From NCBI GenBank assembly GCA_016286055.1, contig JAEERW010000009.1, forward strand, positions 126,295 to 190,294: 64,000 bases of DNA, written 5' to 3'. Positions 9,147 through 19,249 of the stretch are shown here, one piece after another. Both the position numbers and the translations under genes were made by a program. The DNA is from Bacteroidales bacterium. GTDB lineage: Bacteria; Bacteroidota; Bacteroidia; Bacteroidales; UBA3824. Under the pieces are notes generated by a model. That model saw nothing but the letters and a program-made list of their open reading frames with translations, had not been told where the DNA came from and did not search any database. How positions within the stretch are numbered: position 1 is the stretch's first letter; each line of letters starts with the position of its first letter.

Positions 9147-10271
9147 TTAAGCCTTCCGAATATCTTCAACAATAATCTTTGCAGTTTGGGCAGATGCGCT
9201 ACCGTCGCCGAGTATGGTGTTGATTTCTTCGTAATCTTTCAACATGCGGTTGCGGTAATCGGTGTCGGTGAGTATGTGCGATACTTCGGCGGTAATGCGG
9301 TTGGCAAGGTCGGTTTGAATCAACTCCTTTACACACTCGCGGTTGAGAATAATATTTACCAACGATATAAAATTGATTTTAACCAACACTCTGCCCACAA
9401 GATACGACGCATATTGCAGCTTATAAATCACCACTTGCGGAGTGCGCAAAAAAGCTGCTTCGAGAGTTGCCGTGCCGCTAGTAACCACCGCAGCCACAGC
9501 ATTTTTCACCACGCTGTAGGTCTGGTCAAACACCACTTGCACGTTTTTGTATCCGCTTATAAACTCATTGTAAAAATCGTGGTCGATACCGGGCGCACCA
9601 GCAATAATAAACTGATAATCAGGAAAATTCTCTGACGCCTTGAGCATTTCGGGCAAAATTTTCTTGATTTCGTTTCGTCGGCTGCCTGCCACAAGGGCAA
9701 TGTAGGGCTTATCACTAAGGTTAAAACGCTGGCGAAATTCGTCGGCAGGGATAATGCTCTTTTCGCGAGCCTTCATTGCGTCCACCAGCGGATTGCCAAC
9801 GTATTCCACCTTGTAATCAAACTGCTTGTAAAAGTCCACCTCAAAGGGGAATATTACAAACATCTTATCAATCAGTTTTTTAACAGTGTAGGCACGTTTC
9901 TTTTTCCACGCCCATATTTTTGGAGATATATAGTAATACACCTTCAAACCAAGTGTTTTGGCAAATTTCGCCATACGGAGATTGAATCCAGGATAGTCCA
10001 CAAGAATCAGTAAGTCGGGCATATACTCTTTGAGAGCCTCTTGACATAGAGCCATATTACGTTTCACCTTGCCAAGATTAGCCACCACCTCAAAAATACC
10101 CATAAAAGCCATCTCGCGGTAATGGAGGAGCATAGTACCGCCCACTGCCGCCATAAGGTCGCCGCCAAAAAATCGGAAATCGGCATCTGGGTCTTCTTTT
10201 TTTATCTGTGCCATAAGGTTGGAGGCGTGCAAATCGCCCGACGCCTCGCCTGCTATAAGGAAATATTTCAT
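9147..10271 (-). CDS. lpxB: Lipid-A-disaccharide synthase
   Basis: 374 residues, the usual LpxB length. It joins UDP-2,3-diacylglucosamine and lipid X to form the disaccharide core of lipid A on the inner-membrane surface. Family signatures: MKYFLIAGEASGDLHAS at the N-terminus, FMGIFEV, LLILVDYPGFNLRMA, YYISPKIWAWKKKR, VEYVGNPLVDA, LVAGSRRNEI and TSGTATLEAAFL. It confirms a Gram-negative LPS-making cell. The gene is monocistronic here and divergent from an outer-membrane protein gene. A near -7 match (TATCTTTA on the minus strand) lies about 30 bases upstream. Confidence 0.96.
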   Translation of the reverse strand: MKYFLIAGEASGDLHASNLMAQIKKEDPDADFRFFGGDLMAAVGGTMLLHYREMAFMGIFEVVANLGKVKRNMALCQEALKEYMPDLLILVDYPGFNLRMAKFAKTLGLKVYYYISPKIWAWKKKRAYTVKKLIDKMFVIFPFEVDFYKQFDYKVEYVGNPLVDAMKAREKSIIPADEFRQRFNLSDKPYIALVAGSRRNEIKKILPEMLKASENFPDYQFIIAGAPGIDHDFYNEFISGYKNVQVVFDQTYSVVKNAVAAVVTSGTATLEAAFLRTPQVVIYKLQYASYLVGRVLVKINFISLVNIILNRECVKELIQTDLANRITAEVSHILTDTDYRNRMLKDYEEINTILGDGSASAQTAKIIVEDIRKA

Positions 10272-10439
10272 TTTTTCTTGTAATTATTTGCGGGGTAAAG
10301 ATAGTGCATCGCCAAGACATTTCCAAATAGAATTCTCTTTTAATCAAAATGTCTTAATGTAGTTTGTTTAAAAGAACCTATTGTGCAAAATGTCTTTCTT
10401 TTTTTCCGAATAATGTAAAAGCAATTTGGATTTTTTTTA

Positions 10440-10447
10440 TACTTTTG
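10440..10447 (+). promoter_or_regulatory. -7 element for the OM protein/M16-like pair
   Basis: TACTTTTG fits TAnnTTTG, giving a leader of roughly 60 bases before the ATG at 10516. Confidence 0.55.
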
Positions 10448-10515
10448 CAGATGATAATATTTGGTACTTTTATTGATATACTAAAACAAAGTCTAATTAA
10501 TTTAATTACAGAATC

Positions 10516-11181
10516 ATGAAAATCAAATTGTTATTAACCGCAATGTTTACAGCGGTATCAGTATCATTGTTTGCGCAAGACGACAATTCGCAGATGCGCA
10601 CACTATTTGGTAATAATGACGCCTCTTGGGGCGGTGAATTCTCGTTCTACGGCACTGGAGCCTCGTTCAACGATAGATTCTTTGGCGGTGGCGGTTTTGA
10701 GTGCGGCGTTATACGCAATCACACGCTCGAGTTCGGCCTTTTTCTCGAAGGATTCGGATCTGAACCTTTCACCGACTACAAAATCACTTCCGACGACAAG
10801 TATTTTTTTGGCGGTGGATTCGGTGGAGCCCTTATCAAACCCATTTTTATGCCCAACTCTCCGGTACACATTGCTGTTCCAATCCGTATTGGTGGAGGTG
10901 CTGTAGGATACTACTCTTCTGAGTATTTTTGGGACGACGACTATGACCATCACCACCATTACAACGACGACGAAGAAGACGAAACTGGAGTTTTCTTGTT
11001 TCAACCTGGCATCAATGTAGAATTCAATATGTTAAAGCATTTTAGAATGTACATTGGCGCATCTTACCGCATGTTTGGCTCTCTCAATCTCGACTACCGT
11101 CACAGCAACGAGGAAATAGTTGGCACACAAGACCTTAACGGAATGATTTATTCTGTAGGATTCAGTTTTGGAATTTATTAA
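10516..11181 (+). CDS. Outer-membrane beta-barrel-like protein with His/Asp-rich loop
   Basis: 221 residues with a clear signal peptide ending LFAQ. The rest is alternating, glycine- and aromatic-rich strands (GGEFSFYGTGASF, FGGGFGGALIKPIF, ending GMIYSVGFSFGIY with a C-terminal aromatic), as in small OmpX/OprF-like barrels. Residues about 139-156 form an acidic loop with four consecutive histidines (DDDYDHHHHYNDDEEDE) that could bind divalent metal; that is inference. The stop at 11181 is followed one base later by the next gene, so the two are translationally coupled. The exact family is not recognised. Confidence 0.7.
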   Translation: MKIKLLLTAMFTAVSVSLFAQDDNSQMRTLFGNNDASWGGEFSFYGTGASFNDRFFGGGGFECGVIRNHTLEFGLFLEGFGSEPFTDYKITSDDKYFFGGGFGGALIKPIFMPNSPVHIAVPIRIGGGAVGYYSSEYFWDDDYDHHHHYNDDEEDETGVFLFQPGINVEFNMLKHFRMYIGASYRMFGSLNLDYRHSNEEIVGTQDLNGMIYSVGFSFGIY

Positions 11182-11182
11182 A

Positions 11183-13120
11183 ATGAAAAGATACCTTTCA
11201 GCCTTATTGATAACCCTTTGTTCGGCAGTACTTTACGCACAAAATCGCGATGCTGTGCTTGCCAATATCGAGGGATACACCGTAGCCACACTCTCAAACG
11301 GAATGAGAATACAGGTAGTAAAAACATCTGAATACGAACATTTTACATACCGACTATCTGCCGATGTGAGCGCGGTAAACGAAGGCAATATGCCTGGCAT
11401 TAAGCAAGTGATAGCCGACCTTACTGGCTGCGAATACATGCCCGAAGACCTGATAGTAAAAAAGATGGTGAGCCACGACAACGCTCTCGACTCGGTGTTT
11501 GAATTTATGGCTGAGGTTCTTTACGCTAATAATTTTTCTGATTTTAATCAATACAAGAACAATAAAATCGACATTCTTGAACAGAACGCCGATTTAAAAT
11601 TTCAAAACATAGCAGCAGAGGCAGCGGGCGAAATAATACTTACGCCCGAAAGCCTCCGCGCTATTGATATCAAGGCTGTTGAAACATTTGCTAAACAGTG
11701 TTTCTCGCCCGACAAATGCATTCTTACCGTTGTTGCTAACGTTGATGCCGCCACTGTGCAAAATGCTGCAAAAAAATATTTCGGCAAGGTTACAAAAAAC
11801 TCTGCCAAAGCTCAACCTGCAAAACCACTCGAATCTGGCGACTACATCTACTCGCTCGACGGCTCTTTCCCTGAAACAATTATTGCATACCGTTGCAATT
11901 TCCCGTTTATAAAAACTGCAAAAAACTATGCTCTCGGCAATGTGGCTTACGAGCTGATGTTTCTTGACAAAAAAGATGAAGCTCGCCGCCGTTCTTCCGC
12001 AAAATCAGAGAGTTACAGCTTCGACACAAAAATACCAACACAAGGTTTCGACGTTTTTCAAACCGAACTATTTGCTCCGCGAAACCCGGGATTTGAATTC
12101 ACCGAGGCTGGCAACAAGGCAAAGGCTATTGTTGTGGGCGAATTCGACAAAATGCTGCTCCGACCAGAATACGCTGCTGAAATTGCCTCGCACTTACTAT
12201 TGTACAAATTGCCCAAAAACTACTTTTCGCAATACAAGCAATCGGTAAACGCTATCACTTCAAACGAATTGTTTGATTTTTTCAGTGCAATGGCTTCCAG
12301 CGGACGAAGTGTTATGGTTGTAGCTGGACCACGCAAACCACTTCATTGTCAACTATTTAACGCTGCGCAATACCGCGAAGTAGACTTTATGACATACGCT
12401 CTGGAAAAAGAGCGAGTAATACCCAAAGGGTTTGGTGCTAAGACCATCATCGACACCTATTTAGAAAAAACAGGACTCATCGATCCTCCCAAGCACCTTA
12501 TGGAAGAGTTCACTTCAAAATACACATTTAACGATGGTAGCACCTACAACTCTCGTGGCAGAATATATCGTAAACATCCCGACATGTACCGCATGGAAAA
12601 CTATGTGATACACGCCCCTGACACTCTCATTATCCACTACGTTGAGATGTTTAACGGCCAAGTAGGATACGACAGCACAAAACTTTACGGAGCTGTACGT
12701 GCCGACAGTCTGCGCACCAAACAACTGCTGCAAAAGGCGGCTTTCCCTATTGAGATGAACTACGGAAGGTTAAACGTTACTACAAATTTTGCTTGCGACT
12801 ATGTGATAGATAGTGCTGGCTACTACGCTATTGACGTTACCGACCCTCTGGGCGTACATTATAGAGACTTCTACTCCATAAACGAAGGCACCAAAGACAA
12901 AACCCAAATCCTTTTTAAAACTGGCGGCGTTGACACTGAAATATTGTTTACCTACCAGAAAAACGGGCAATACATTCTGCCATACGTAATCACCGAAAAA
13001 GCACCAAGCTACACTATCGAAACCACTATTAACGAATACGTTATAGAGATTGCTTTGGAGCAAAAAGACTTTGAGCCAAACGAACCTGCCGAAGAACCAA
13101 AGAAGAAGAAACGGTGGTAG
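11183..13120 (+). CDS. M16-peptidase-like protein lacking the zinc motif, with LolA-like C-terminal domain
   Basis: About 645 residues after an N-terminal signal (LCSAVLYAQ). Residues about 25-390 resemble an M16 (insulinase-type) domain: TVATLSNGMRIQVVKTSEYEH matches the first strand of the family. Where the active enzyme has HxxEH, this protein reads GIKQVIADLTGCEY, so it should not be a peptidase. The second M16 half carries no zinc motif either, as expected. The C-terminal 220 residues read like the LolA/outer-membrane lipoprotein-carrier fold (YTFNDGSTYNSRGRIYRK, MYRMENYV). It ends in a basic KKKKRW tail. Coupled to the preceding outer-membrane protein, it may be a periplasmic assembly or scaffold protein. 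Confidence 0.65.
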   Translation: MKRYLSALLITLCSAVLYAQNRDAVLANIEGYTVATLSNGMRIQVVKTSEYEHFTYRLSADVSAVNEGNMPGIKQVIADLTGCEYMPEDLIVKKMVSHDNALDSVFEFMAEVLYANNFSDFNQYKNNKIDILEQNADLKFQNIAAEAAGEIILTPESLRAIDIKAVETFAKQCFSPDKCILTVVANVDAATVQNAAKKYFGKVTKNSAKAQPAKPLESGDYIYSLDGSFPETIIAYRCNFPFIKTAKNYALGNVAYELMFLDKKDEARRRSSAKSESYSFDTKIPTQGFDVFQTELFAPRNPGFEFTEAGNKAKAIVVGEFDKMLLRPEYAAEIASHLLLYKLPKNYFSQYKQSVNAITSNELFDFFSAMASSGRSVMVVAGPRKPLHCQLFNAAQYREVDFMTYALEKERVIPKGFGAKTIIDTYLEKTGLIDPPKHLMEEFTSKYTFNDGSTYNSRGRIYRKHPDMYRMENYVIHAPDTLIIHYVEMFNGQVGYDSTKLYGAVRADSLRTKQLLQKAAFPIEMNYGRLNVTTNFACDYVIDSAGYYAIDVTDPLGVHYRDFYSINEGTKDKTQILFKTGGVDTEILFTYQKNGQYILPYVITEKAPSYTIETTINEYVIEIALEQKDFEPNEPAEEPKKKKRW

Positions 13121-14794
13121 CTACTGCTCAAACACTCCCAAAATGTATTTAATCATCTCATCGCTGTAAGAGGCTTTGAGACTGATCTTATTTAGGTGAA
13201 TAACATACTCCTTAGGTGCGTTGATAAGCGAATAAGCCGCAAAACCTGCATGAGGAGGACAGTCGTCGTCGAAAAGCGTACTCACATAAAACGTGTGACA
13301 ATCAACATCTCTCACCAAATCAAGCACATCGGTCATCCGAAGCACTTTCATCACATCGTCGAAAGTGTGGGTATTATTGTAATAGTTGAGATAGCTGTCG
13401 ATTTTGATACGGTACATTGGGCGGGTTTTCAAAAAATGCTCAATATCGCACAAAAACGGGTTGAAATATGCCATAGCCGCTATCCTACCCTTGCACAATG
13501 CTGCAGTGGCGAGAGCAAGTCCGCCACCCTGACCGCTGCCTGTAACTGCAATGCGCTTGTTGTCGAAATGATAGTCTTGAGTGATAAAATCGACAGCGCG
13601 GAGGCAGTCCATATATATGCCACGGTACGAATTGTCTTGCAAATCATAGATTTTCCAACCCCAGATTCCGGGTCCGCCCTCCTTCTGTGGGTCAAACTCA
13701 TCGCGGCTGATACCATGTCCCCTAACACAAAGAGCCATTTCGGCAATATCGGGGTAGCGGTACGACCATTTTGCCACATCTTTAAAATCTTCGTTGTGAT
13801 TAGGAAGGTGCAAAATCACAGGATTCTCCTTTCGGTTGCGGGGAAGGAAAAGATACGCACGTATTGTAACATCGCCAATAGATTGAAACTCAACAACAAA
13901 ACCATCCTTTGCACCACGGCTGAGACTGTCAACCTTGTGCATGGTGTAATAGGGGTCGATAAGGTCGAGCTCTTCAATAGCTTTTTGCCAATATTCGGCA
14001 TAGCCGTCCACAGATTTGGGACGGCAGACTATCTGCTGAGGGTTATAGGCAATCCATTGGGTGGCGCCAGCTTCGTCGCCACCAGTAAGATAGGCACAAC
14101 ATTGGTAAAATCCTGGGGCAAGCCCGTTTAACTTCACAGGCACATTGCCCTCGGCAGGCTTTTTAATACGCTGATGATGGTAGTATACTTTTTGATTAAA
14201 CTCGTTGAATACGGCTATTTCCAAACTCTGTTTTGCAGAAGTACTCCATTTAACATTAAAAGTGGGTACGGAATCTACAAAAAGATGGTTGGATGGAGCT
14301 ATCTCAATCTCAGTTTCCGATGTGGAAACAAATCCCTCCAACTGGCAAACATTGCTACCCTCACCGCCTGTACGGGTAAACTGCCTTGCATAAATAAACA
14401 CATGGTTGACACCCGGTACCAACGCCGACAACGGCACGTCAACAAGTTTGCGGCCATCTTGACCTGTAACATTTTCCACTGCCTTGAAACCATTGATTAC
14501 AAGTGAATCTATCTGGCACTGCATATTGAGCGTAAGCGAAAGATCCTTGCCCGCAAGCAGTTTCAATTGTTTTTTAGAAACGTTGAATTTAGAAGCGAAC
14601 ACCACATTGCCAGTAAGATCGCACAAACCTTGACTTTGCCACGAACGATTAAAATCGATGCTATCTGACTGCACAGGTTTGTCGGCCGATTGTATTTTCC
14701 ACCTTATAGGGAAAAAGTTTTGCGCTGTTGCCGCTGCTGATATTAATGTTATTACTAAGAGATTAAAAGTTTTTTTGATAAAAATGTGTTTCAT
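13121..14794 (-). CDS. Acetyl-xylan-esterase-like (AXE1) secreted alpha/beta hydrolase
   Basis: 557 residues with a signal peptide (ISAAATAQ). An N-terminal beta-sandwich part of about 250 residues is followed by an AXE1/cephalosporin-C-deacetylase-type hydrolase domain. That domain shows RAYLFLPRN, ALCVRGHGIS, GWKIYDLQDNSYRGIYMDCLRAVDFI, the nucleophile elbow GSGQGGGLALA and the acid loop LFDDDCPPHAGFAAY. Known relatives remove acetyl groups from plant polysaccharides or other esters. The C-terminal catalytic His, usually in a short GHE-like motif, is not obvious (the region reads HLNKISLKASYSD), so activity is uncertain. Its stop directly abuts the stop of the convergent M16-like gene. Confidence 0.78.
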   Translation of the reverse strand: MKHIFIKKTFNLLVITLISAAATAQNFFPIRWKIQSADKPVQSDSIDFNRSWQSQGLCDLTGNVVFASKFNVSKKQLKLLAGKDLSLTLNMQCQIDSLVINGFKAVENVTGQDGRKLVDVPLSALVPGVNHVFIYARQFTRTGGEGSNVCQLEGFVSTSETEIEIAPSNHLFVDSVPTFNVKWSTSAKQSLEIAVFNEFNQKVYYHHQRIKKPAEGNVPVKLNGLAPGFYQCCAYLTGGDEAGATQWIAYNPQQIVCRPKSVDGYAEYWQKAIEELDLIDPYYTMHKVDSLSRGAKDGFVVEFQSIGDVTIRAYLFLPRNRKENPVILHLPNHNEDFKDVAKWSYRYPDIAEMALCVRGHGISRDEFDPQKEGGPGIWGWKIYDLQDNSYRGIYMDCLRAVDFITQDYHFDNKRIAVTGSGQGGGLALATAALCKGRIAAMAYFNPFLCDIEHFLKTRPMYRIKIDSYLNYYNNTHTFDDVMKVLRMTDVLDLVRDVDCHTFYVSTLFDDDCPPHAGFAAYSLINAPKEYVIHLNKISLKASYSDEMIKYILGVFEQ

Positions 14795-14807
14795 ATTCTA
14801 TATTCGG

Positions 14808-16724
14808 TTATCCTTTGTTAGGAAACGAGATAATAAACTTGCTTCCCTTTCCTATTTCAGATTCAATCTTGATGTGTCCATTATGTCGACTTAAAAACTC
14901 CTTGCAAATCAGCAACCCCATACCAGAGCCCTGTTCGCCCGCAGTGCCAACGGTAGAACGGTTACGGCTTACAACGAGCAGTTTGTCGACAGTATCCTGC
15001 GACATTCCTATACCATTGTCCTCAATTATCAAATCTGTGCCTTCTGGAGTTTGCTCTGCCGCCACGGTGATAAGACCACCCTCGTTGGTATATTTTACAG
15101 AATTAACTGTAATATTGCGAATTACGGTTTGCAACATCTGCGCATCTGCCCATATAGTGTCGGACGAAGAAGTGCGGTTGATAAGCATGATATGTTTTTT
15201 CTGTGCCTGTCCCTTTACCTCGCTCAGAGCCTCGTCAACAGTGTTGTGAAGGTTGAGTGTAGCCGGCTCAAATGCTATGGTGTTTTGTTGGGAGCGGCAC
15301 CAGAGCAGCAAGTTGTTGAGCATCTCGTAGGTGGTTTTTGCCGATTGCAGAATTATGCCAGAGAGTTCGTTGGCCTTTGGATCGTTGGTAACCGACTCGC
15401 GTTTGCGGAGAATTTCTGTAAGTCCTATTATAGCATTGAACGGATTTCTAAGGTCGTGTGCAATGATTGATATAAACATATTCTTGGTGTCGTTGGCCTT
15501 TTGAAGTTCCTCACTCTTGCGGTTGAGGGTCTCCTCATACGCCTTACGTTCGCTAATGTCGGTATTGACACCTGCGACACGTATCACACGTCCGTTTTCG
15601 TCGCGCTTTACAACGCATTTTACCATCATCCATTTTGTAGAACCATCTTTGCAACGCACTTTGAGTTCTTCGTTGATCATATCAATTTTACCGTCTCTTA
15701 CGCTGTCGTAAAACAGTTGAAATTTTTCCTTGTTTTCTTGGTCGCAGATAACATTTACAAAATCATCGGGAGAGGTAAATGCGTTTTCATCGTCTTCGTA
15801 GCCAAGTTGACGGCGGTATTGAAGGTTAACGTATAGTTTTTTGTTAACCACATCAAAATCCCAAGTGCCATCGTTGCTGCCTTCGAGAAATAGTTCAAGC
15901 TGTTTTTTGGCTTTGTCTAACTCGTAGGCTTTATTATCGAGGTCTTTGAACTGTTTTTTTATTTGATACGAGAGTTCAACGGTGCGTTTTTCGGCAAGGC
16001 GTTTTTCGGTAAGGTCTTGTGCCAACATTGCCACATATCCGGGTTCGGGACGATAAAAGTTGAAACTCATGTAACGATTGATCAAATCAAAGTTTTTTTC
16101 GTATCTAAGCGATTCGCCAGTGTTGTTTACCTTGAAAATATCGTCGGCAAACACAGCGCAAAATTTAGGCAGAGTAACGCCCAAATCGCATCCAAACTTT
16201 ACACCACGAGCCTTTGGAAACGATTCAAGCACCATACTGTTGGCATTCTCGAGAAAAATTTTGTTGTCTTGAACTTTGAATAGAGTAAATCCTGAGTTCA
16301 TATTTTCAAACAACATACGATATTTGCTACGTTCTGCTTTAAGTTCGTTGGCGGTGGTTTGAAGAGTGGCGATACGTTTTTTGATAACACCCATAACTCT
16401 CAGTTTTACCAAACCTTCGCACAAAGGCGTAATCAAAACTTCGGTAGCTCCGTTGTCAAAACAGCGATACACAAGGTCGGTTTCGTCTAAAGTGCCTGTA
16501 ATTATTACCGACGATTGTGTTTTGGCAACAACTATAAGTTGCAACACCCTGTCGATATTTTCGGTAAGGGGTAGATAAATAACCACAATACCGTAACCGC
16601 CCTCGGAAATTTTAGAAGCCGATTCGTCTACTCCACAATAAGATACCGAGGTAATGCCTTCTATCATCTTACCAAGGATGGAAGCCTTGTCGGAGTCGTC
16701 TGATATTATTAGGGTGTCTGTCAT
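14808..16724 (-). CDS. PAS-containing sensor histidine kinase with pseudo-receiver N-terminus
   Basis: 638 residues, predicted soluble. Residues 1-118 resemble a response-regulator receiver, but the usual phospho-acceptor Asp position reads IVVIYLPL (Tyr50), so this is probably a pseudo-receiver. Then come two PAS regions (about 135-250 and 285-395; the second ends in the PAC-like VAGVNTDISERKAY), a HisKA helix with SIIAHDLRNPFNAIIG, and a HATPase_c domain with the N-box RNITVNSVKYT, G1 IIEDNGIGM and G2 GEQGSGMGL. It autophosphorylates on the His of HDLRNP. No response regulator is adjacent. It lies 15 bases after gmk on the same strand, so the two may be cotranscribed. Confidence 0.9.
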   Translation of the reverse strand: MTDTLIISDDSDKASILGKMIEGITSVSYCGVDESASKISEGGYGIVVIYLPLTENIDRVLQLIVVAKTQSSVIITGTLDETDLVYRCFDNGATEVLITPLCEGLVKLRVMGVIKKRIATLQTTANELKAERSKYRMLFENMNSGFTLFKVQDNKIFLENANSMVLESFPKARGVKFGCDLGVTLPKFCAVFADDIFKVNNTGESLRYEKNFDLINRYMSFNFYRPEPGYVAMLAQDLTEKRLAEKRTVELSYQIKKQFKDLDNKAYELDKAKKQLELFLEGSNDGTWDFDVVNKKLYVNLQYRRQLGYEDDENAFTSPDDFVNVICDQENKEKFQLFYDSVRDGKIDMINEELKVRCKDGSTKWMMVKCVVKRDENGRVIRVAGVNTDISERKAYEETLNRKSEELQKANDTKNMFISIIAHDLRNPFNAIIGLTEILRKRESVTNDPKANELSGIILQSAKTTYEMLNNLLLWCRSQQNTIAFEPATLNLHNTVDEALSEVKGQAQKKHIMLINRTSSSDTIWADAQMLQTVIRNITVNSVKYTNEGGLITVAAEQTPEGTDLIIEDNGIGMSQDTVDKLLVVSRNRSTVGTAGEQGSGMGLLICKEFLSRHNGHIKIESEIGKGSKFIISFPNKG

Positions 16725-16739
16725 AGATGTAGATTGTTT

Positions 16740-17306
16740 TCAATTATTAAAAAAAAGTGTTATTTTTTCTCGAAGTTCCTGTTCAGCCCGGTCGAGAATA
16801 TCGTTGGTAACCACAGTGTCGAACATTGGGGCACGCTTTATCTCCTGTTCCGCTTTGCTTACACGGCGGTCTATTTCGTCTTGAGGGTCGGTGGCGCGGG
16901 TTTCGAGACGGCGTCGCAATTCTTCAACCGATGGCGGCTGGATAAAAATAGAGAGAGCCTTGTTGCCAAAAATCTTTTTCAAGTTGATACCGCCTTCTAC
17001 GTCAACATCAAAGATAATGTTGTTGCCTTTGCCAAAAATACGGTCGATTTCGCTGTTGAGCGTACCGTAATAGCGTCCAGCGTACACCTCTTGCCATTCG
17101 ATAAACTCGTTTTGCGATATTCTGCGCTTAAAATCCTCTTCGGTAAGGAAGTAATAATTCACCCCGTCGGTTTCGCCCTGACGCGGACTGCGGGTTGTTG
17201 CCGAAATCGAAAACTCAAGTTTAAGACTGTCGTCTTGCATAATTCGGTTTATCAAAGTGGTTTTGCCCGTACCTGAGGGGGCTGATATTATTATAATTTT
17301 GCTCAT
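16740..17306 (-). CDS. gmk: Guanylate kinase
   Basis: 188 residues, normal length. It phosphorylates GMP to GDP with ATP. The P-loop ISAPSGTGKTTL is at residues 7-18. Next comes the GMP-binding segment SISATTRSPRQGETDGVNYYF, then FIEWQEVYAGRYYGT and NIIFDVDVEGG. All of these are diagnostic for Gmk rather than other guanylate-kinase-like proteins. It is divergent from lysS across a 130-base AT-rich gap, and the histidine kinase follows it. Confidence 0.96.
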   Translation of the reverse strand: MSKIIIISAPSGTGKTTLINRIMQDDSLKLEFSISATTRSPRQGETDGVNYYFLTEEDFKRRISQNEFIEWQEVYAGRYYGTLNSEIDRIFGKGNNIIFDVDVEGGINLKKIFGNKALSIFIQPPSVEELRRRLETRATDPQDEIDRRVSKAEQEIKRAPMFDTVVTNDILDRAEQELREKITLFFNN

Positions 17307-17436
17307 AATGCCGTTTATTTTTTATGCAAATATGCAAAAGTTGTGCAATATAGAGAATTTTTTTAGGAATTTTATTTTTTTTTCTAATTTAGCAACAATA
17401 ATTAACAGAATAATTTTTATACACATATAACTGATT

Positions 17437-19182
17437 ATGAGTAACATAGAACTCTCCGAACAGGAACAAATTCGCCGTCAGTCGCTACAAAAATTGCGCG
17501 ACTTGGGCATTGAGCCTTATCCGGCCGCTAAATATGAGGTAAATATACACACCGACGAATTTAAAGAAAAATTCGCAAGTCTTCAAGTTGAAGAGTATGC
17601 CGAAGGCGAAACTCTATGCCTTGCAGGTCGTTTGATGAGCCGCCGTATCATGGGTAGCGCATCGTTTGCCGAATTGCAAGATTCAAAAGGCCGTTTGCAA
17701 CTCTACCTCAATCGCGACGTTATCTGTCCCGGCGACGACAAAACTATGTACAACGATGTATTCAAAAAACTTTTGGACATTGGCGACATTATCGGCGTTA
17801 AGGGTATCGCATTCCGTACCAAAATGGGCGAACTTTCGCTCAAAGTGCAGGAACTCACTGTGTTGTGCAAATCGCTTAAACCCCTCCCGATTGTAAAAGA
17901 AAAAGACGGAAAAGTATTTGACGCATTCACCGACCCAGAGCAACGTTACCGCAAACGCTATGTAGACCTTATTGTAAACCCGCAAATAAAAGAGGTGTTT
18001 ATCAAGCGTACAAAACTTATGAACACTATGCGTCAATACTTAGACAACCTTGGTTGCCTTGAGGTAGAAACCCCGATTCTTCAACCCATCTACGGCGGTG
18101 CTTCGGCTCGTCCGTTTAAAACTCACCACAATGCTCTCGACCAGACCCTCTATTTGCGTATTGCCGACGAACTTTATCTCAAACGCTTGATTGTGGGCGG
18201 TTTTGATGGTGTTTACGAATTTTCTAAGGACTTCCGCAACGAGGGTATGGACCGTTTCCACAATCCCGAGTTTACTCAAATAGAGCTTTACGTTGCTTAC
18301 AAAGATTATTTCTGGATGATGGACACCGTGGAGGAGATGGTAGAAAAAGTGGCTATCGCTCTCAACGGCGACACCAAAGTAAAAGTTGGCGACAATATCA
18401 TCGACTTCAAACGTCCTTGGAAACGCTTTACAATGTTTGAGGCTATTGAGCATTTCACTGGCGTAGACATTTCGAATATGAACGAGGAGCATCTTGCCGA
18501 AACAGCCAAGAAATTTGGCGTGGAGGTAGACTCTACTATGGGCAAAGGCAAACTTATCGACGAAATTTTCGGTGAAACTTGCGAATCAAAGATTATCCAA
18601 CCCACATTCATCACCGATTATCCCGTTGAAATGTCGCCCCTTACCAAAAAACACCGCTCAAAAGAGGGCTTAGTAGAACGCTTTGAGGCTATCTGCAACG
18701 GCAAAGAACTCTGCAACGCATATTCTGAGCTCAACGACCCCGTAGACCAACGTCAACGCTTTGAAGATCAACTTCTGCTTGCAAAACGTGGCGACGAAGA
18801 GGCTATGGTGCTCGACGAAGATTTTCTCACAGCCATCGACCACGGTATGCCTCCCACAGCGGGCATCGGTATCGGTATCGACCGTCTTACTATGATTATG
18901 ACCAACAGTGAGTCTATCCAAGATGTGCTTTTCTTCCCGCAGATGAAACCCGAAAAGAAATTCGAGTACGACCCCGTGGAGGCTTACACAGCTATAGGCA
19001 TTCCCGAAGAGTGGGTTTCGTTGATACAGAAACTCGGTTTTCTCAAAGTTGCAAAACTCGCTGAAGCCAAACCCGGAAAACTTTTCAACGACCTCTGCGG
19101 ACTCAACAAGAAAGGCAAACTCAACCTCACCGTTCCTACTCAGGACGATGTAAAGGCATGGGTGGAGAAAGCAGCACAATAA
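17437..19182 (+). CDS. lysS: Lysyl-tRNA synthetase, class II
   Basis: 581 residues; it charges tRNA-Lys. An N-terminal OB-fold anticodon domain (about 55-165, [19 protein letters not shown]) is followed by the class II core. Motif 2 is [20 protein letters not shown], and the active-site lid and motif 3 are [13 protein letters not shown] near residue 483. The last 75 residues (from [18 protein letters not shown]) are a small helical extension beyond the E. coli enzyme; I believe it is common in Bacteroidetes LysS. A possible -7 element (TAATTTAG, one mismatch) lies about 45 bases upstream, and a strong terminator follows. Confidence 0.96.
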   Translation: MSNIELSEQEQIRRQSLQKLRDLGIEPYPAAKYEVNIHTDEFKEKFASLQVEEYAEGETLCLAGRLMSRRIMGSASFAELQDSKGRLQLYLNRDVICPGDDKTMYNDVFKKLLDIGDIIGVKGIAFRTKMGELSLKVQELTVLCKSLKPLPIVKEKDGKVFDAFTDPEQRYRKRYVDLIVNPQIKEVFIKRTKLMNTMRQYLDNLGCLEVETPILQPIYGGASARPFKTHHNALDQTLYLRIADELYLKRLIVGGFDGVYEFSKDFRNEGMDRFHNPEFTQIELYVAYKDYFWMMDTVEEMVEKVAIALNGDTKVKVGDNIIDFKRPWKRFTMFEAIEHFTGVDISNMNEEHLAETAKKFGVEVDSTMGKGKLIDEIFGETCESKIIQPTFITDYPVEMSPLTKKHRSKEGLVERFEAICNGKELCNAYSELNDPVDQRQRFEDQLLLAKRGDEEAMVLDEDFLTAIDHGMPPTAGIGIGIDRLTMIMTNSESIQDVLFFPQMKPEKKFEYDPVEAYTAIGIPEEWVSLIQKLGFLKVAKLAEAKPGKLFNDLCGLNKKGKLNLTVPTQDDVKAWVEKAAQ

Positions 19183-19198
19183 ATAATAACTGTATAAA

Positions 19199-19234
19199 AA
19201 AAGTAGCGATGCGCCACGGCTCATCGCTACTTTT
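19199..19234 (+). terminator. Rho-independent terminator after lysS
   Basis: Perfect 13-base arms, AAAAGTAGCGATG (19199-19211) and CATCGCTACTTTT (19222-19234), with a 10-base loop and flanking A/T runs. It can work on both strands, ending lysS and the small convergent gene. Confidence 0.92.
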
Positions 19235-19249
19235 ATATTTTATATCCCT

